DNA from: Oscheius sp. JU75
Taxonomy: Eukaryota > Nematoda > Chromadorea > Rhabditida > Rhabditidae
Reading direction: 5' to 3'
DNA length: 64,000 nt
Assembly (NCBI GenBank): GCA_037178855.1
Contig: JASJZC010000005.1
Span: forward strand, 434,001 to 498,000
Shown here: positions 20,001-32,719 of the stretch, piece after piece
How the letters are laid out: each line of letters opens with the position of its first letter
How positions within the stretch are numbered: the stretch's first letter is position 1
Notes under the pieces: generated by a model
Databases searched by the model: none
What the model saw: the letters and a program-made list of their open reading frames with translations, nothing else
What the model was told of the DNA's origin: nothing
Position numbers and translations under genes: made by a program

Positions 20001-23000
20001 TGGACCCGAGCTCATGGTAAACGTCTGATCCTGGCCGATGCTCGCGGCCTCTTCAGCTACATTTTCACGGATCTCGGGGACAAGTTCAAGATCGAGGACA
20101 AGAACGGTGAGCACTGCAAGGAATTCCACATTGAGCATATCAACGAGCTCGGCGATGTCACCACCCTGGAAAACACGATGCACGGTCTGGAGGACGGCGA
20201 CTATGTCACGTTCAGCGAGCTCAAAGGCATGACCAGTCTCAACAACTGTCAGCCGCTCAAGATCACCGTCAAGAGTGGGTTTTTTGCTTCTTCTTTAAGA
20301 GTTTTTGGGGGGTAGGAGAGGAACAGAAACAGACAAGTTGTCAGAAATGATGACAAAATACTGTAGACTGCTAGTTTGACAGGAACTAAATGATAGCGGA
20401 TGAGTCGAGAAACAGCTGGTTAATGACAGTGACAAAGACGGACCTAAGGAAAGACATTTACAGAGACAAATTGGCAGCTAGAATGACAGAAGCAGGACTG
20501 ACATGAGGAAAGACGCCCTCAATCTGGTAGAGATACGTAGTCAAAGAGATAGTAGCAGGATCAGAGGTAGAATGACATGAAAAGCAAGCGCTGACCGTTG
20601 AAACTTAGAAAATGTTATGTACAAAAGTTGATTTAACAGCGACAGTGACTGACAGAAGGGTCCACCTGTTGATTTTGCTTGGGTTGCGAAAAATTTCCAC
20701 TCTGCCTATATCGGCTATGGCAGAGATCTGTTGACCACTGCGGCACACTGAAACTTTTATAGTGAACAAGTTGAAAGAAAGGGGGACAGATATCGACAGG
20801 AGACCGGCAGTTTGACACAGTATGTCATCGATGGAGTAAGCTGGATAGGATGAATGGAAGACAGAATGACTGCCAGGAACCGGGAAAAGAGACAGATAAA
20901 AATCTAGATGACATGAGTACAAGAATTAAATGTCCCATTTTCAGAGCCGCACGTCTTCTCGATCGGCGAGGACGCAGTTCGCAGTCTCGACGCCCACCAG
21001 GAAGGCGGTCGCTGTCGCCAGGTCAAAGTGCCGTCCTTTATCTCGCACAAGCCGCTGGCCGCCAGTCTCGAGGCTCCCGACCACGTCATCTGGGACTTTG
21101 CCAAATTCGACTTCCCCGATCAGCTCCACCAGCTCTGGGCTGCCCTGTACCGCTTTGAGGCTGAGCATGGTCACACGCCTGCTCCTAGAAGTGATGCCGA
21201 CATGGAAAAATTGCGCCAGCTCGTCAAGGGAGACGTCGACGAGAAACTGCTCAAGACTTTCGCTCATCAGGTACTTTTAATCCATTTTTAGCCCAAAAAA
21301 AGTTGATTTTAGGCCTCAGGAAATCTCGTCACGGTGGCCTCGGTAGTTGGAGGAATAGCCGCCCAGGAGGCCATGAAGGCCCTGACGCATCACACCACAC
21401 CGTTAAGCCAATGGCTCTACATTGACCATCTGGATGCCCTGCCCGGAGACTGGAACAGCTTCGACAATGCCAAGCTGACAGAGGCCGACTGCGCTCCGGT
21501 TCGTTTCTTTTTTTTTTTTAGTTAAAAATTGAAATTTTTGCAACTTTTTTTACGTCTAAAATTAGTAGGAAGCTACAGTTTCAATCAAACAAGTACTGAC
21601 TCTAAAGGAGGAATTTCTGATTCCTCATTCGACGTACTTTTGTCCAACGTATCAGTAGGCTAAATATCTATCTTTTTAGAGCAGAAAGTTAGCCTATAGA
21701 TTTCTACTTTGTAAAAATTTCTAGAAGTCGTAGATTCGTGTTCTCCAGGGAATCTGTAGGCAGTATAATAGCTATTTTTATTTATTATTACGTTTTTCAA
21801 GTCTATGTGACTAGTGTAGATCTCAAGATTTTCCATTCTTCGGCATCTCGGTGCCACCAATCCGTGCCCGCTAACTTTCGAATCTCGTCTTCCCATCGTT
21901 GACGCCTCCCGCCTCTAGATCTTTTGCCTTCAAGTGGTGTCCATTCGGTAATAGTCCTGGTCCATCTATTTCCATTCATCTGTGTTATCTTTTCCGCCCA
22001 GGTCGTCTTGAGACAAAGTATCCTCTCTTCAGAATCTTACCAATATACCATTCTGCCAAAATTAACTCCTACGTTTTGCAGAGAAACAGTCGCTACGACG
22101 GTCAGGCAGCCGTCTTCGGCTGGCCCTACCAAGAAGCCCTGTTCCAGCAGCGCTGGTTCATCGTCGGAGCCGGCGCCATTGGCTGCGAGCTTCTGAAGAA
22201 CTTTGCGATGATGGGAATTGGCTGCGGACGGGAAGGACTGATCAAGATCACCGACATGGACCAGATTGAGATCTCGAATCTGAACCGGCAGTTCCTATTC
22301 CGTCGTCAGAATGTTGGCCATAAGAAGAGCGTCTGTGCCGCCAACGCCGTCAAATCCTTCAATCCGGACGTCAATATTGAGGCGCTAGCTGAGCGCGTCG
22401 GAGCCGATACGGAGCAGATCTTCAACGACGAATTTTTCGGCAAGCTGAACGGAGTTGCCAACGCCCTGGATAACGTCGATGCTCGTGGGTTTCTTGGCTT
22501 CATTTTGGTGTAAAAATCACTTTTTCTTGGGCTGATAAACGAGATAACATAATGCTTCATTTTCAGGCAGATACATGGATCGCCGCTGCGTCTACTACCG
22601 CCTGCCTCTCCTCGAGTCCGGGACGATGGGAACCAAGGGCAATACCCAGGTTGTCTATCCCTTCCTCACCGAGTCTTATGGGTGAGTTTTTGTCTTGTTT
22701 TTTTTGCTTATTTTCACATAAATGACGATGAAAGTTGAAATAGAGTTTGGTTACTATTGCGAGACTTTTAGATAGCTTTTAGTGTGAGATTTCGCGGGGA
22801 AATTGCTCAAAGGTATTCTAAAAGTGAACGGCTACCCTATCATGATTGTCTAACATTGAGAGCTATTGGTGTGTGATCTTCCAAAATTGAAATTTGGGCC
22901 ATTTTGTTCAGTCTACTGCCATCGAAACACGGTAAAGGTTATAATCAGTTTTTGGGCATTTTATTCATACCGAGAAATTTTTGATGTATGAAAAACATCG

Positions 23001-24605
23001 CAATAAGCATCAAAACTCTAACATTACTCGTGAAACTCCTAGATATACCTCTTTCTTTCGCCAAATGCTAGTCAAAAACAATAAAATAAACGCCAAATCC
23101 TTCCCTTGCATGATTCGGCCAACAGATGCCTATATTTCCCTATTTCGTATGTCATTCCTCCCCTAAAAACTACTAATATTCTCAATTCCAGATCCTCCGT
23201 GGACCCGCCGGAGAAGGACATCCCGATCTGCACCCTGAAGAACTTCCCTCATGAGATTCAGCACACGATTCAGTGGGCTCGCGAGCTTTTCGAGGGTCTA
23301 TTCACCGGTCCTGCCGAGACCACGAATCGGTTTCTCGAGGACGAGCGCGGCTTCCTGGACAGCCTGGAGCAGCACAATCCGTCCCAGAGGGCCCAGATGC
23401 TTCAGCAGGTCAAGGAGATGCTCATTGACTTCAAGCCGGCCTCGAGCGGGGACAGTGTCAAGTGGGCCAGACAACTCTTCCAAGTAGGCATCTTTTTCTA
23501 CTCCTAGTTTTTTTTTTCACAAGTTTCGGTTTATAGTCGGAACGCTAACCGACTGCGCTACGCCGGCGAGTTTTCGTAGAAAACAGATGAAGTTAGATAA
23601 TGACATAAAGCATTGAGATGATGACAGTGAGGGAAGCTCGCTTCAAGGACCTGAGAAAGGTGTATCAGAACCTCAAAAAGTTGAACAAATTGGGCCTGAT
23701 CCGGACTCGAAATCCGCTGAGAAAATAGATTAAAAATGTATCCTAAAACGTTTGATTTTAGTGAGGAAGGCTCTTGCTGTCTTTTCCATTGTTTTTATTA
23801 CAAAATACCCTTGTTTTCAGGAGCACTACCATAACAACATCGCCCAGATGTTGCACAGCTTCCCCCCGGATCAGGTCACGGATGCCGGTGCGCGTTTCTG
23901 GTCGGGAACGAAGCGCTGTCCGCACACCCTGAACTGGGATCCGACCCAACCCGAACATCTGCATTTCGTCTACGCTGCCTCGATCCTCCACAGCCAAATG
24001 TACGGGATGCATCCGATTCTCGACGCGGAGAAGGTCGTTGAGGTATTTTGGCTTTTTTTTCTCCAAAAATTGCATTTTTAGATTGCCAAGACGGTCCACA
24101 TCGAGCCATTCAGCGCGAAAAGCGGCGTGAAGATTGCCGTCACCGACGAGGAGCATCGCAATCAGGCCGAATCCTCGACGGGAGATGATGAGGAGGATAG
24201 TATGCGCAATATCCGATTGGCTCTGGCTCGTGTCAATGCCAGAGATACCCCGAGACTCGTTCCTATCGACTTTGAGAAGGTAGGGCAGCTACTTGTTTTA
24301 CTTGAAAGTCGAGAAAACATAGATTTAGTGGTAACGTTGGAGCAGAGATATCTTTCAAAAAATTGAACTCAAATTTGCGACGAAAGAAGTTTGTTTTCCA
24401 AAACGACAATTTCAATCTTTTGAACATGCAGTTCTTGTGAGTCTACTTTTCGCATCGGTAGCACGTTTTTGAGTCGAGAAAACGCGAAAAAGTTGAACAA
24501 TTGGGTCTGGTCCGGGCCCGGAATTTCAATTTCAATCCTACTATTCGCTCTCTTGGTAGTGTTATAAATAGAAAAAGATGTATATTTCCGCATAAGACGA
24601 CAGTT

Positions 24606-24641
<36 letters not shown>

Positions 24642-25857
24642 TTATAATTTCCTCACTATTTTCCAGCCCAGAGAACACAACAAAAACCCCCTTGTTTCCA
24701 GGACGACGACAGCAACCACCACATGGAATTCATCACGGCTGCCTCGAACCTGCGCGCGGAGAACTATGACATTGCACCTGCGGATCGCATGAAGACAAAG
24801 CAGATTGCCGGTCGCATCATACCGGCTCTGGCCACGACCACAGCCGCTGTGGCCGGGCTCGTCTGCACCGAGCTGTACAAGACTGTCGATCGTGACGGGA
24901 TCAGCAAGACGCCGCTGGAGCGCTTCAAGAACGGCTTCATCAATCTGGCCCTGCCGTTTTTCGGCTTCTCCGAACCGATCGCAGCCCCCAAGAAGAAGTA
25001 CGCCGACACCGAATTCACGCTGTGGGATCGTCTGGAGCTCAAGGGTCCCAAGACGATGCAGGAGATGCTCAACTGGTTCAGGGTTAGTCTTTTTGACTGC
25101 TTTTGGATGAAAACCACGAATTTTTTTTTATAGATGGAAATGGATATATATATATCACTGGAATTTTAGGATACGACGACTCTGGAAGCGGACATGGTCT
25201 CCTCGGGTGTCAGTCTCATCTACTCCACCTTCACCCTAAATGCTCAGAAGAAAGCCGATCGACTGGCTAAGGAGTGAGTCTTGTTGAATGTCTTACTAAA
25301 AATTGGTTAAATACGGGAGAAAATCGCCAATATTTCTTTGCTGCTACGTTTTGCTTTTATGATTACTTCAAATTTTTCTCGATTCTCTACTACTAATAGG
25401 TGTAGTTTTTCATGTTGATCATGAAAACGGTTTGAGAGAGCTATAAAATCGCGCTCTATAACGCTCAAAAAGGTTGGTATTCTCTTAGAAATCGAAAGAT
25501 TTCATTTTACGCGTTTCGCACCAAGTTTGAAACTTGGTAAATCGACCAGTAATTTGAATGCCATCTTCGGAAATCTGGATACTTTCAATGTTTAAAACAC
25601 CGAATAAACATGAAAATGCTCCCTAAATGATCTGTTTGAAGCCTGTGTTCTTTTGTAGATCTTTCAGCCGTAAAAACAGCAAAAATCGTCCGAAAATTGC
25701 CCTAAAAGAATCATTTTCTTCCAGAATCCGTGCCGTCGTCGAAGAGGTCAGTAAGACGCCAATTCCGAGCTGGCAGCGCGGCATCACGATCGAGATCATG
25801 GCCGCCGATGCTGATGGCAACGACGTCGACACCCCGTACCTTCTTTACATCCTCTAA
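17051..25857 (+). CDS. UBA1: Ubiquitin-activating enzyme E1
   Basis: E1 enzyme that adenylates ubiquitin and passes it as a thioester to E2s. Exons: 17051-17167, 18300-18528, 18573-18775, 19950-20274, 20945-21270, 21313-21498, 22082-22484, 22567-22681, 23192-23483, 23821-24042, 24082-24279, 24702-25082, 25170-25273, 25725-25857. They sum to 1077 residues (human 1058) with every phase closing. The first adenylation half begins [12 protein letters not shown]. The active ATP site shows [14 protein letters not shown] near residue 490 and [18 protein letters not shown]. The catalytic cysteine is Cys648 in [11 protein letters not shown]. The ubiquitin-fold domain ends [10 protein letters not shown]. 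The N-terminus is a low-complexity tail with SKKTK, a possible nuclear signal. An acceptor CCTATTTCAG lies 5 bases before the ATG. Large introns (up to 1.17 kb) hold repeats. The gene is intact. Confidence 0.97.
23525..23567 (-). other. tRNA-like 5' half (relic)
   Basis: The minus strand begins GCCGGCGTAGCGCAGTCGG, which has a 7-base acceptor strand, positions 8-9 TA, and a perfect internal-promoter A box with a pairable D stem (GCGC with GCGT). The anticodon arm is only partly pairable and no T arm or 3' acceptor follows. It lies within UBA1 intron 9. Likely a truncated tRNA or tRNA-derived SINE. Confidence 0.4.
24607..24638. repeat. Poly(A) run of about 32
   Basis: Uninterrupted adenines in UBA1 intron 11. 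This could be a mononucleotide microsatellite or the tail of an old retro-insertion. No retroelement body was recognised before it. Confidence 0.8.
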
Positions 25858-27677
25858 ATGAGAGAGAGCTGCTCTTCTTCGTCTCCTCACCGTGTGTGCA
25901 CTTACCGGTTTCCCTCGTTTTATTTATACCACCAGTTTCTTTGTAGGGAGACTGTCTCCCTTTTCTTCCCCCGATTCCAGTCATGTTGATTGTCTCTCTC
26001 CCCCGGCTTATGTGATTTTACGAAAACCCACGCTCCTCATTTTTGTGTATAATATTTTTTTAAAGTATGCGAGTAAGTTTGACCGAAAAGTGTTTTGTTT
26101 TCGGTTAGAAAAGGAGAAATGGGTAGTTTACGCAGTTTAGGAGGCCAGAAGCATTTTTGAGAAGTTGGATCACAGCTGGGGTCAGATAGACTTTGTAGGC
26201 AACCTTTTTGATCCTATTCTTCGGTCCGGAGAGTTGCATGTGCGTGTTGGACCACCTGCTGGGAGACGAGGGACCATCTGGAACAGCCTGTGGGTGTGGT
26301 GGACGGTCCCAGGAGGATTAATCTATTCAAACAAAAGAGGACTCTGAGACGGGGACCAGAGAATTGGCTGTCGGTAGAAGATTCTAGCAATGGTGGGCGT
26401 CGCAGCATTTTTCTGTATCAGTATTTTTATGCTTCAAGTGATTTATTTATGCAAGGCTTTGGATTTTTCCTGTAAAATTCAGTATTTGGGCCATTGCATC
26501 CCCAGATTCTGTATTCGGACGTCCTGGACTTGGATGAGAAAATTGCAATGGACGGTCTGAAATGCATGGATCCAGGTGGTCGAAAGAGATGACAGAATAG
26601 ACATCTTTAGATCGCTGATGAGTCCTCGGACTGCTTTTCATGGGATGGGAGGACGGTTTGAAGAAAGCCTGCTATATATGAATGCAGCAGGCTAGAGAGG
26701 AAGGCGAGAGTGGCTTCGAACCATTGGGAGCGGCAAGAAAACTCGAGACACCAATTTGTTTCCGACAATAACAATTTTAAAAAAATATTCAGACAGTCCT
26801 TTTTTTGTAGTCAACTCCCGCTATAGCTGAGAATAAACACGGGTTTTTGTAACGTGGGCAAGCTCCGAGGCAAAAAGATTCATTATAGCGAGAGGTGACT
26901 AAAAAAGAATCGCTTGGTTAAGCTGATTGCTTCTATAAGGTAGCCGTATTCTTTATACAGTATCTATTTCTCGCATTTCAGTAAAGTGCAATAGTCTTGG
27001 TTCGCTCTCTATATCTTTCTTTTGACTGTCACTGTCACTCTCCCTGTCTCTGTTACGGTCTCTGTTCTCCAACCTTCCATCTGTCCCCAGAATATGAGTC
27101 TACCCTAATGTGGTAATTAGGAGATCAACCCTGGATTACTGTAAGCCAATTCGATTTTCTGAATTATATGCATTGACAATTCCGATGCATTTGCACCAGC
27201 CAGTCATGCGGAAGTTCGTGAGATATAGATTACAAGAACAAGACCCTAAGAACTGAACTGTCTCTATCTCTCTGTCTCTGTGCCTCTCTGTCCTCTGTCT
27301 TACTGTTTCTGCCCCTCCCTGACTTTCAAACATCCTCATACCGTATAATTACCACCTCCCCTCTCCGCCTAGTCATACTAGCCTGAGTGCTCTTTGTTGT
27401 CCTCTCTCTCATTGTTCATTCGTTTGCAATTTGGCTATCCGCCACCCCCATGATCTGCCTATCCCTCCGAGAGAGTACAGCTGGCCGTGAGAGTGCTGCT
27501 GGTCAGAGACCGAGGGTGGTCAGCTGACCACAGCTGGCTGTCTGCCAGCTGGCTGCTGGACAAACACGAGGGGGCCTGGCCCAGTGCCAGAAAAAGGCGG
27601 GGAGGGGCGTCTGGGCGGGGCTTAGGAGGTTCCTGGAGCGAAATCGACACACACAGCTGACTATAGTTCGTTGTGAG
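25858..27677. other. Intergenic between UBA1 and H1-like gene
   Basis: 3' flank of UBA1, then DNA without recognised genes. It holds a 90-bp TA-flanked inverted-repeat element (26810-26899) and TCTCTG-type tracts at about 27000-27065 and 27240-27300. Confidence 0.4.
26810..26899. mobile_element. 90-bp MITE with TA target duplication
   Basis: Ends GTCAACTCCCGCTATAGC and TTATAGCGAGAGGTGAC form terminal inverted repeats of about 18 bases with a few mismatches. The element is flanked on both sides by the dinucleotide TA (26808-26809 and 26900-26901). This is the hallmark of Tc1/mariner/pogo-type insertion. At 90 bases it cannot encode a transposase. Confidence 0.7.
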
Positions 27678-28077
27678 ATGGCCGCCGTCGCTAAAAAGAC
27701 CCCCACCAAGACCAAGAAGGCTGCTGCCAAGCCGAAGGCCCCGAAAGTCAAGAGAGCTAGCAAGGTTGGTACACGGTCTCTGTCTGTCTCTCTGTCTCCC
27801 TGTTTCTCTGTTTCTCCGTCTCTTTCTAACCAGACCCTTTTCAGGTAGTCAAGAAGGCCAGTCCCAAGAAAAAGACAGCAGCCAAGAAGACCACCAAGAA
27901 GGCCTCCCCCAAGAAGGTTGGTAATCCTCTGTATTTCGGTCCCTAACAAGCTTAAACTGACCACGCGAATTTCGACTAGTTTCCTATGCCCTGTTTCGAT
28001 CGAAAAATCACACTTTTCCGTAAAGCGCCTTACAAATGTCCACAATCCCTTCAACTATAACTCTTTTTCAGAAGTAA
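27678..28077 (+). CDS. Lysine-rich H1-tail-like small protein
   Basis: Three exons, 27678-27764, 27845-27916 and 28072-28077, encode 54 residues that are almost only Lys, Ala, Pro, Thr and Ser, with repeats of the type KKASPKK. This is the composition of the C-terminal tail of linker histone H1 or of sperm basic proteins. The winged-helix globular domain is absent and no further exon was found. Both internal donors read AAG/GTTGGT, suggesting internal exon duplication. The first intron carries a TCTCTG tract. It probably binds DNA electrostatically. The last coding exon holds only one codon and the stop. Confidence 0.65.
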
Positions 28078-29271
28078 GCAGGCCTCTTCTTCGTGCCCGA
28101 TCTACCTCACTCTCTCTACAAAGAAGTTTTCACAGCTTTAATCTCAAGAATCCTCTTCACCACAACTGCCTGTGTATATAGTTTCTATGGATCTTCTCTA
28201 AGAAGACTTTGCCATCTCTAGATGGGAATCTCACTTAAACTGGATATACTTATGAATGAAGATTTCAACTCAGAAAGGTTGGAAATAGGAGGTTGGGATT
28301 CAGACCAGAAAATCATTAATTCGTAAGCGAGACACTTAGCCACTTGGCTACGAGAACGAAATTTACAGCTGTTGGTCGCTAGGGTGATTACAACGTTTGT
28401 CGCAATATACACATACAGAACATTATGTTAGGAACGACTCTCTCCAGCTAATGTTTGGTCATCGAATTACTGTATAAACAACCACAGGAACCCCCTCTCT
28501 GTCTCTATTCATTGCCAGCCTGAATACTCACGCGCGTCGAGGGAGATCGCTTCAAGTCATGCGGCCCATTGGAAGTTTGCCAAGCGGGGCGCGCCTAGTA
28601 GCGTATTGTATAAAACCGGATTTGGGGTCAAATTATGGTATAAACAGAGCTGAGTAAACTGTCACGGTAACTATGTTTCTCTGTCTCTGTGTCTCTATCT
28701 CTCGGTCTCGCAGTCTCTTAATCTCTGTCTCTTTCTCCTACCCCACCACTGTGTCACATTACCATATTCTCCCTTCTCTGATCTCTTCCGATCCCAAATT
28801 GGTACCTTAATTCACTAGTTTTACGAGCAGTTATGAGTCTAGGGGACCAGCCAGTAGGATAATTGGTCAGTCAAGATAGGAGAGAGGTGTGCGTGCCGCG
28901 CGACAAGTCCGGTTCCTGCCCACAGGCCATCCACCAAAGGGATCGTTCTCTTCCCCTCTAAGAACTGACAGAACTTGTTTCTGTCTCTGTCTAAAAAGAG
29001 CCTCCTTTCAGGAGCATAATTCGCGCCCGTACGTTCTCGGCATCGATTTATCGATCCCAGCCTCCGCGCGAATGGGTGTGTGTGAAGAACACAACGATAT
29101 ATACTACGAGCCCCTCACTCTCACTGGGAGAGGGAGAGAGAAAGGCCCTGCTTCACGGCAAACACGGGCCCTTGCGGGAGACTACAATGTTTGACGAGGG
29201 ATTCGGGAGAATAGAGGACTTGAAGGCTGGTAGGTGATGCAATATCTTCATTCAATTGACAAGCAGTATAG
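28078..29271. other. Intergenic, relics only
   Basis: No gene was recognised. It contains a tRNA-like relic (28276-28357, minus) and a TCTCTG tract at about 28672-28735. Confidence 0.4.
28276..28357 (-). other. tRNA-like relic
   Basis: The minus strand contains an A-box-like TAGCCAAGTGGCTAAG and, about 35 bases on, a B-box-like GGTCTGAATCCC. The acceptor strands do not pair (GTTCTCG has no partner), so this is a decayed tRNA or tRNA-derived SINE. Confidence 0.35.
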
Positions 29272-32200
29272 TTAAAAGATCCAACGCTGGAAGAAGCCGC
29301 GTTCCTCACTAACTTCTCGCTCTTCTTCGGGGAAATTGAGAAAAAGTCGAGATGCTGAAAAATTTCTGTCTCTCTATCCCTCTGTATCTCTATCTTCCTG
29401 TCTCTCTGCCTCTCTGTTCAAACAAACTCACGAGTAACGCATTCATATGCGCAGGTTGTTGGATCCAAAGTAGGCTTACAGACTTGGCCTTTTTTAGTAC
29501 AAGCTTGCTGGTTCTTGTTGTTACATATATTGATAACTGTAAATATAGCAGTAGACCAACTACGGATTCAATTATACATACCGATACATTCGTTTCCAGA
29601 CATTGTAGCACAGCCGCCTTGCTGGATGCAAGAACAAATCGCTTGTCCTTGACTGTTTATGGTACAAGTTGTATTCGTACCACAATGATCCTTACATGGG
29701 TCAGCTGAAAAGTCCAGGGTCGAGAGAAGCAGTCGTAGTGAACTTACAGACACTGTAAGTAATGGTGTAAGTGAGGCCGGTGGGTGGGTCGGCATCAAAG
29801 CGGAGGTTTGTGCTGTTGGTAGAATAGAAAGAGTCACTGGTTATACCAGTCGAGTAGCTAGAAAATGTCAGTGTCAGAGAGACAGGAGGATGTACCTCTT
29901 TAGAGTCACTCCAGATCCCACATCGACCACATTGATTTTGGCTTCCGGAGGAATAGAAGCAGCCGTCAATGTGTAATTGACAGTTCCACCAGTAGCTGAC
30001 ACGGTAGTACTACAAACCGTGGCCTGAAACTACTGTCTCTTTCTGTCCCTCTGTCTCCCTGTCTCTCTGTTACATACCGTAGTAGCATTGAAAGTAAATG
30101 TACTGTCAGAAGCGGAAGCAGTTATACTACAGTTACAGCTGATACACTCTGAAAATATCTCATTTCTAGACCCTTCTCCATCGTTTACGAGGAGGTGGCG
30201 TGGTTCCGGTGAAGGGAGCTGTGGTAGTTGGGGCGAGTGTTGTTGGCTAAAAAAGAGTCAGATAGACCAAAGAGACACAGTGAAACGTACCAAACACGTA
30301 TTGGTCATACAGAACATGACTCTCGAAGTATTGGCATAGATTGCCTCTTGGGTTTTCAACTTATCGTTTGCGATTCCTAACTGTTCGGTCTGGTTAGCAA
30401 GAATCTTGTTCATCTGGGTGGCATTCATGTACATATTTTGGAGAGACTGGATAAGGACAGAGTTGTTCGGATCGAGAGTCGAGTTAAGTGCAATGATCTG
30501 GGCGGAGAGGCTGAAAACAATCTCTGTCTCCCAGTCTCTCTATCTCCCTGTGTCTTTGTCTCTGTCTCTCACGCACTCACGCAGAAATATGATTGCTCAA
30601 AATGATGGCCTTCTGCATGACCGCCTTATCACTGTGCACAGTCACGTCATTAGGGAATTTTTGAGTTTGCATAGCAATGGTCGGGAGAGGAGTCGGGGTA
30701 GTGGTCTGCGTCGAGGCAGCTGCAGAAGACCCACCAGAAGGCTCACCTAAAGTAATACTTCCAAATTATGATAAGAAAAAGGTACTAGTAGCCGGGGGAG
30801 TGGAGCCTGTTCCTGTCGCCTGAGATGCCAGGGAAGTAGCATCTAAAATGTGAGGCTAAAATTGGTCGACTAGTAGTAGAACTTTTGAAACAAAACAACT
30901 GATCGACTTACACTCGTAGAGCAAAAAATGTTTCAGGCTCTTCATTTATGTAATTTGGTCGAATGCCTGCATTTATCTTCTCGATTTGACCATCTTATCC
31001 TTCTCATTAAGACGTGCTTCTTTTCTTAGAGTACACACCATTCAAATTTGATGGGCTTCTTAGTTTTCTGTTTCTTCCACTGTGAAGAAGTTCTACTTGT
31101 ACATGATACATGTGTTATGTTTTTCATCCACTAGGTAAATAGAAAGTTGTTCACCACGGAAGCACTGCACCTGCTCCACTGTTTGATATTTTACATTCTC
31201 TGCTAGGATTGATTACATTTTCGCTGGAATTGCAGAGAGACAGAGAAGGAGGGTAACAATATATAGGTGCTGCCAAAGTTTGACATTGCGTACCAATTTT
31301 CATCGCAAATTCAAATAATAGCCAAATGCAATTTCAAGTAACCGAAAGTACGTAATGTCAAGCTCTGGCCACAGCTATAATGTAAGCTTGAAACATGATT
31401 TATACCCTACTTTTCAAGTAGCAGAAAATTTGCTTTTGGTAGGCACAGGTACAATGGGAATCATGCCACGTCTTTAGACTTTTAGCGATACATTCCGAAC
31501 AGTAAAAAAGTATACAACCTACCCTATTCAATACTCCATGAAACCAAAAACTTCGCTTACCTGAAGAGATCGGGCTCTGACTCGCTATAGTAGGAGAATC
31601 TGAGCTTGAAGTAGAATCTGAAACACATAATCTGTTCCAACTCAAAAATCTGTTCTTACCTGTAACAGCTGACGGTGGAGAAGATGGTGATGATTGATCT
31701 GTACTTGGATTTGTCGACTCTGACGATGGACCTAAACTTTGTGTTACCGGCTCTGAGATTTCAAGAGTTTAAAAAAGTCTACAGTATACACTTGTCCCTT
31801 CTCTTGAAGGCATGACTGTATCTTTTTCTTGTGACGTATCTTGGAAAAGAGCTCGAACTGATAGAGATTGGTATAAGAGAAAGAGAGACAGTATCAGTTA
31901 CTGGGAAAGATTTTAGGGACAAGGGATAGAAAACGAAACAGGCGAAGAGAGACGATGCCACAATGCAAAAAAAGACCTACTAGGCTCTGGTGTACCCGGA
32001 CTTCCTGCGAGGATCATCTGAAAATAAATTTTTTACCATGGTTTCTGACAGTTTGGACAGAAAGAATCCTTTCTATTTCCAATGCCAATAGCCTCGGATG
32101 GCAAGTATGCGCACTATACCACAACTTCACATGGGGCGTTTGGGATCAAAAACACAGGTTTCCGTCTTCTACAAAGTTGTAACCTTTGTCAAAATCTACA

Positions 32201-32719
32201 ACTTTGTAGATCATTACACTAGTTATTTACAAACTAGTCACTAAAGACACTTTTACAAGCCAAATTCCCTCAGTACAGTCTTATAGCGATCTTTTCGGGT
32301 CCAAAAAATGACTTTTGAGCTTTGTGATCTTCTACGAAGTTAGCCCCTATCGAATTCTACAACTTTTTAGAACGTCGAAAAACTGGAAACAACTTCTTCG
32401 ACACGAAAAGAGTTATTTCATTTTTGGGTTGGGTTCGGTCGCTCGTATCACCCCCGTACCATCTCCAACCCGTCGAATCCCTTAGCTCCAGAAAAACAAT
32501 TTCAAATCAGCTTTCGGGCTCGTTGTATCGTGTTGGCGGTCAGACCATGATTGTTGTAGCATGACCCTAACGATCTAGCTTCGAGAGTGTTCTTTGGGAA
32601 AATACTGTTTTTGGAGAAGAAAGGCCTTTTTCTATCGAAATCACTAGAATGAATATATCATGTCTTACCTCACAGCCTAAAAGACACACTGCCAGGACCG
32701 CAGCACGCAAGAGCTTCAT
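29272..32719 (-). CDS. Secreted Ser/Thr-rich protein with EGF-like module
   Basis: Fifteen exons (5' to 3': 32669-32719, 31981-32017, 31792-31839, 31660-31731, 31561-31617, 30786-30842, 30581-30746, 30291-30510, 30189-30246, 30078-30148, 29896-30023, 29748-29857, 29582-29704, 29480-29536, 29272-29354) give 445 residues. All phases close. Signal peptide MKLLRAAVLAVCLLGCE is followed by mucin-like Ser/Thr/Pro exons, a helical stretch with N-glycosylation sites (NST, NAT, NQT), a short TTTAPFTGTTPPP linker, a beta-rich region and an EGF-like unit (DPCKDHCGTNTTC ... CSC). No membrane anchor is seen, so it is secreted or matrix-bound. Exons 3-6 are phase-1 modules of 48-72 bases. No named family was recognised. 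The splice choice at exon 3 (AAG) and the last exon are the least certain. Confidence 0.65.
32130..32600 (+). repeat. Dispersed repeat D, copy 1
   Basis: It shares with copies at 37940-38490, 46660-46830 and 55000-55170 the blocks CTACAACTTT, AACTTCTTCGAC, GAGTTATTTCATTTTTGG and CACCCCCGTACCATCTC. No coding capacity was seen. It lies in intron 1 of the minus-strand secreted-protein gene. Confidence 0.75.
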
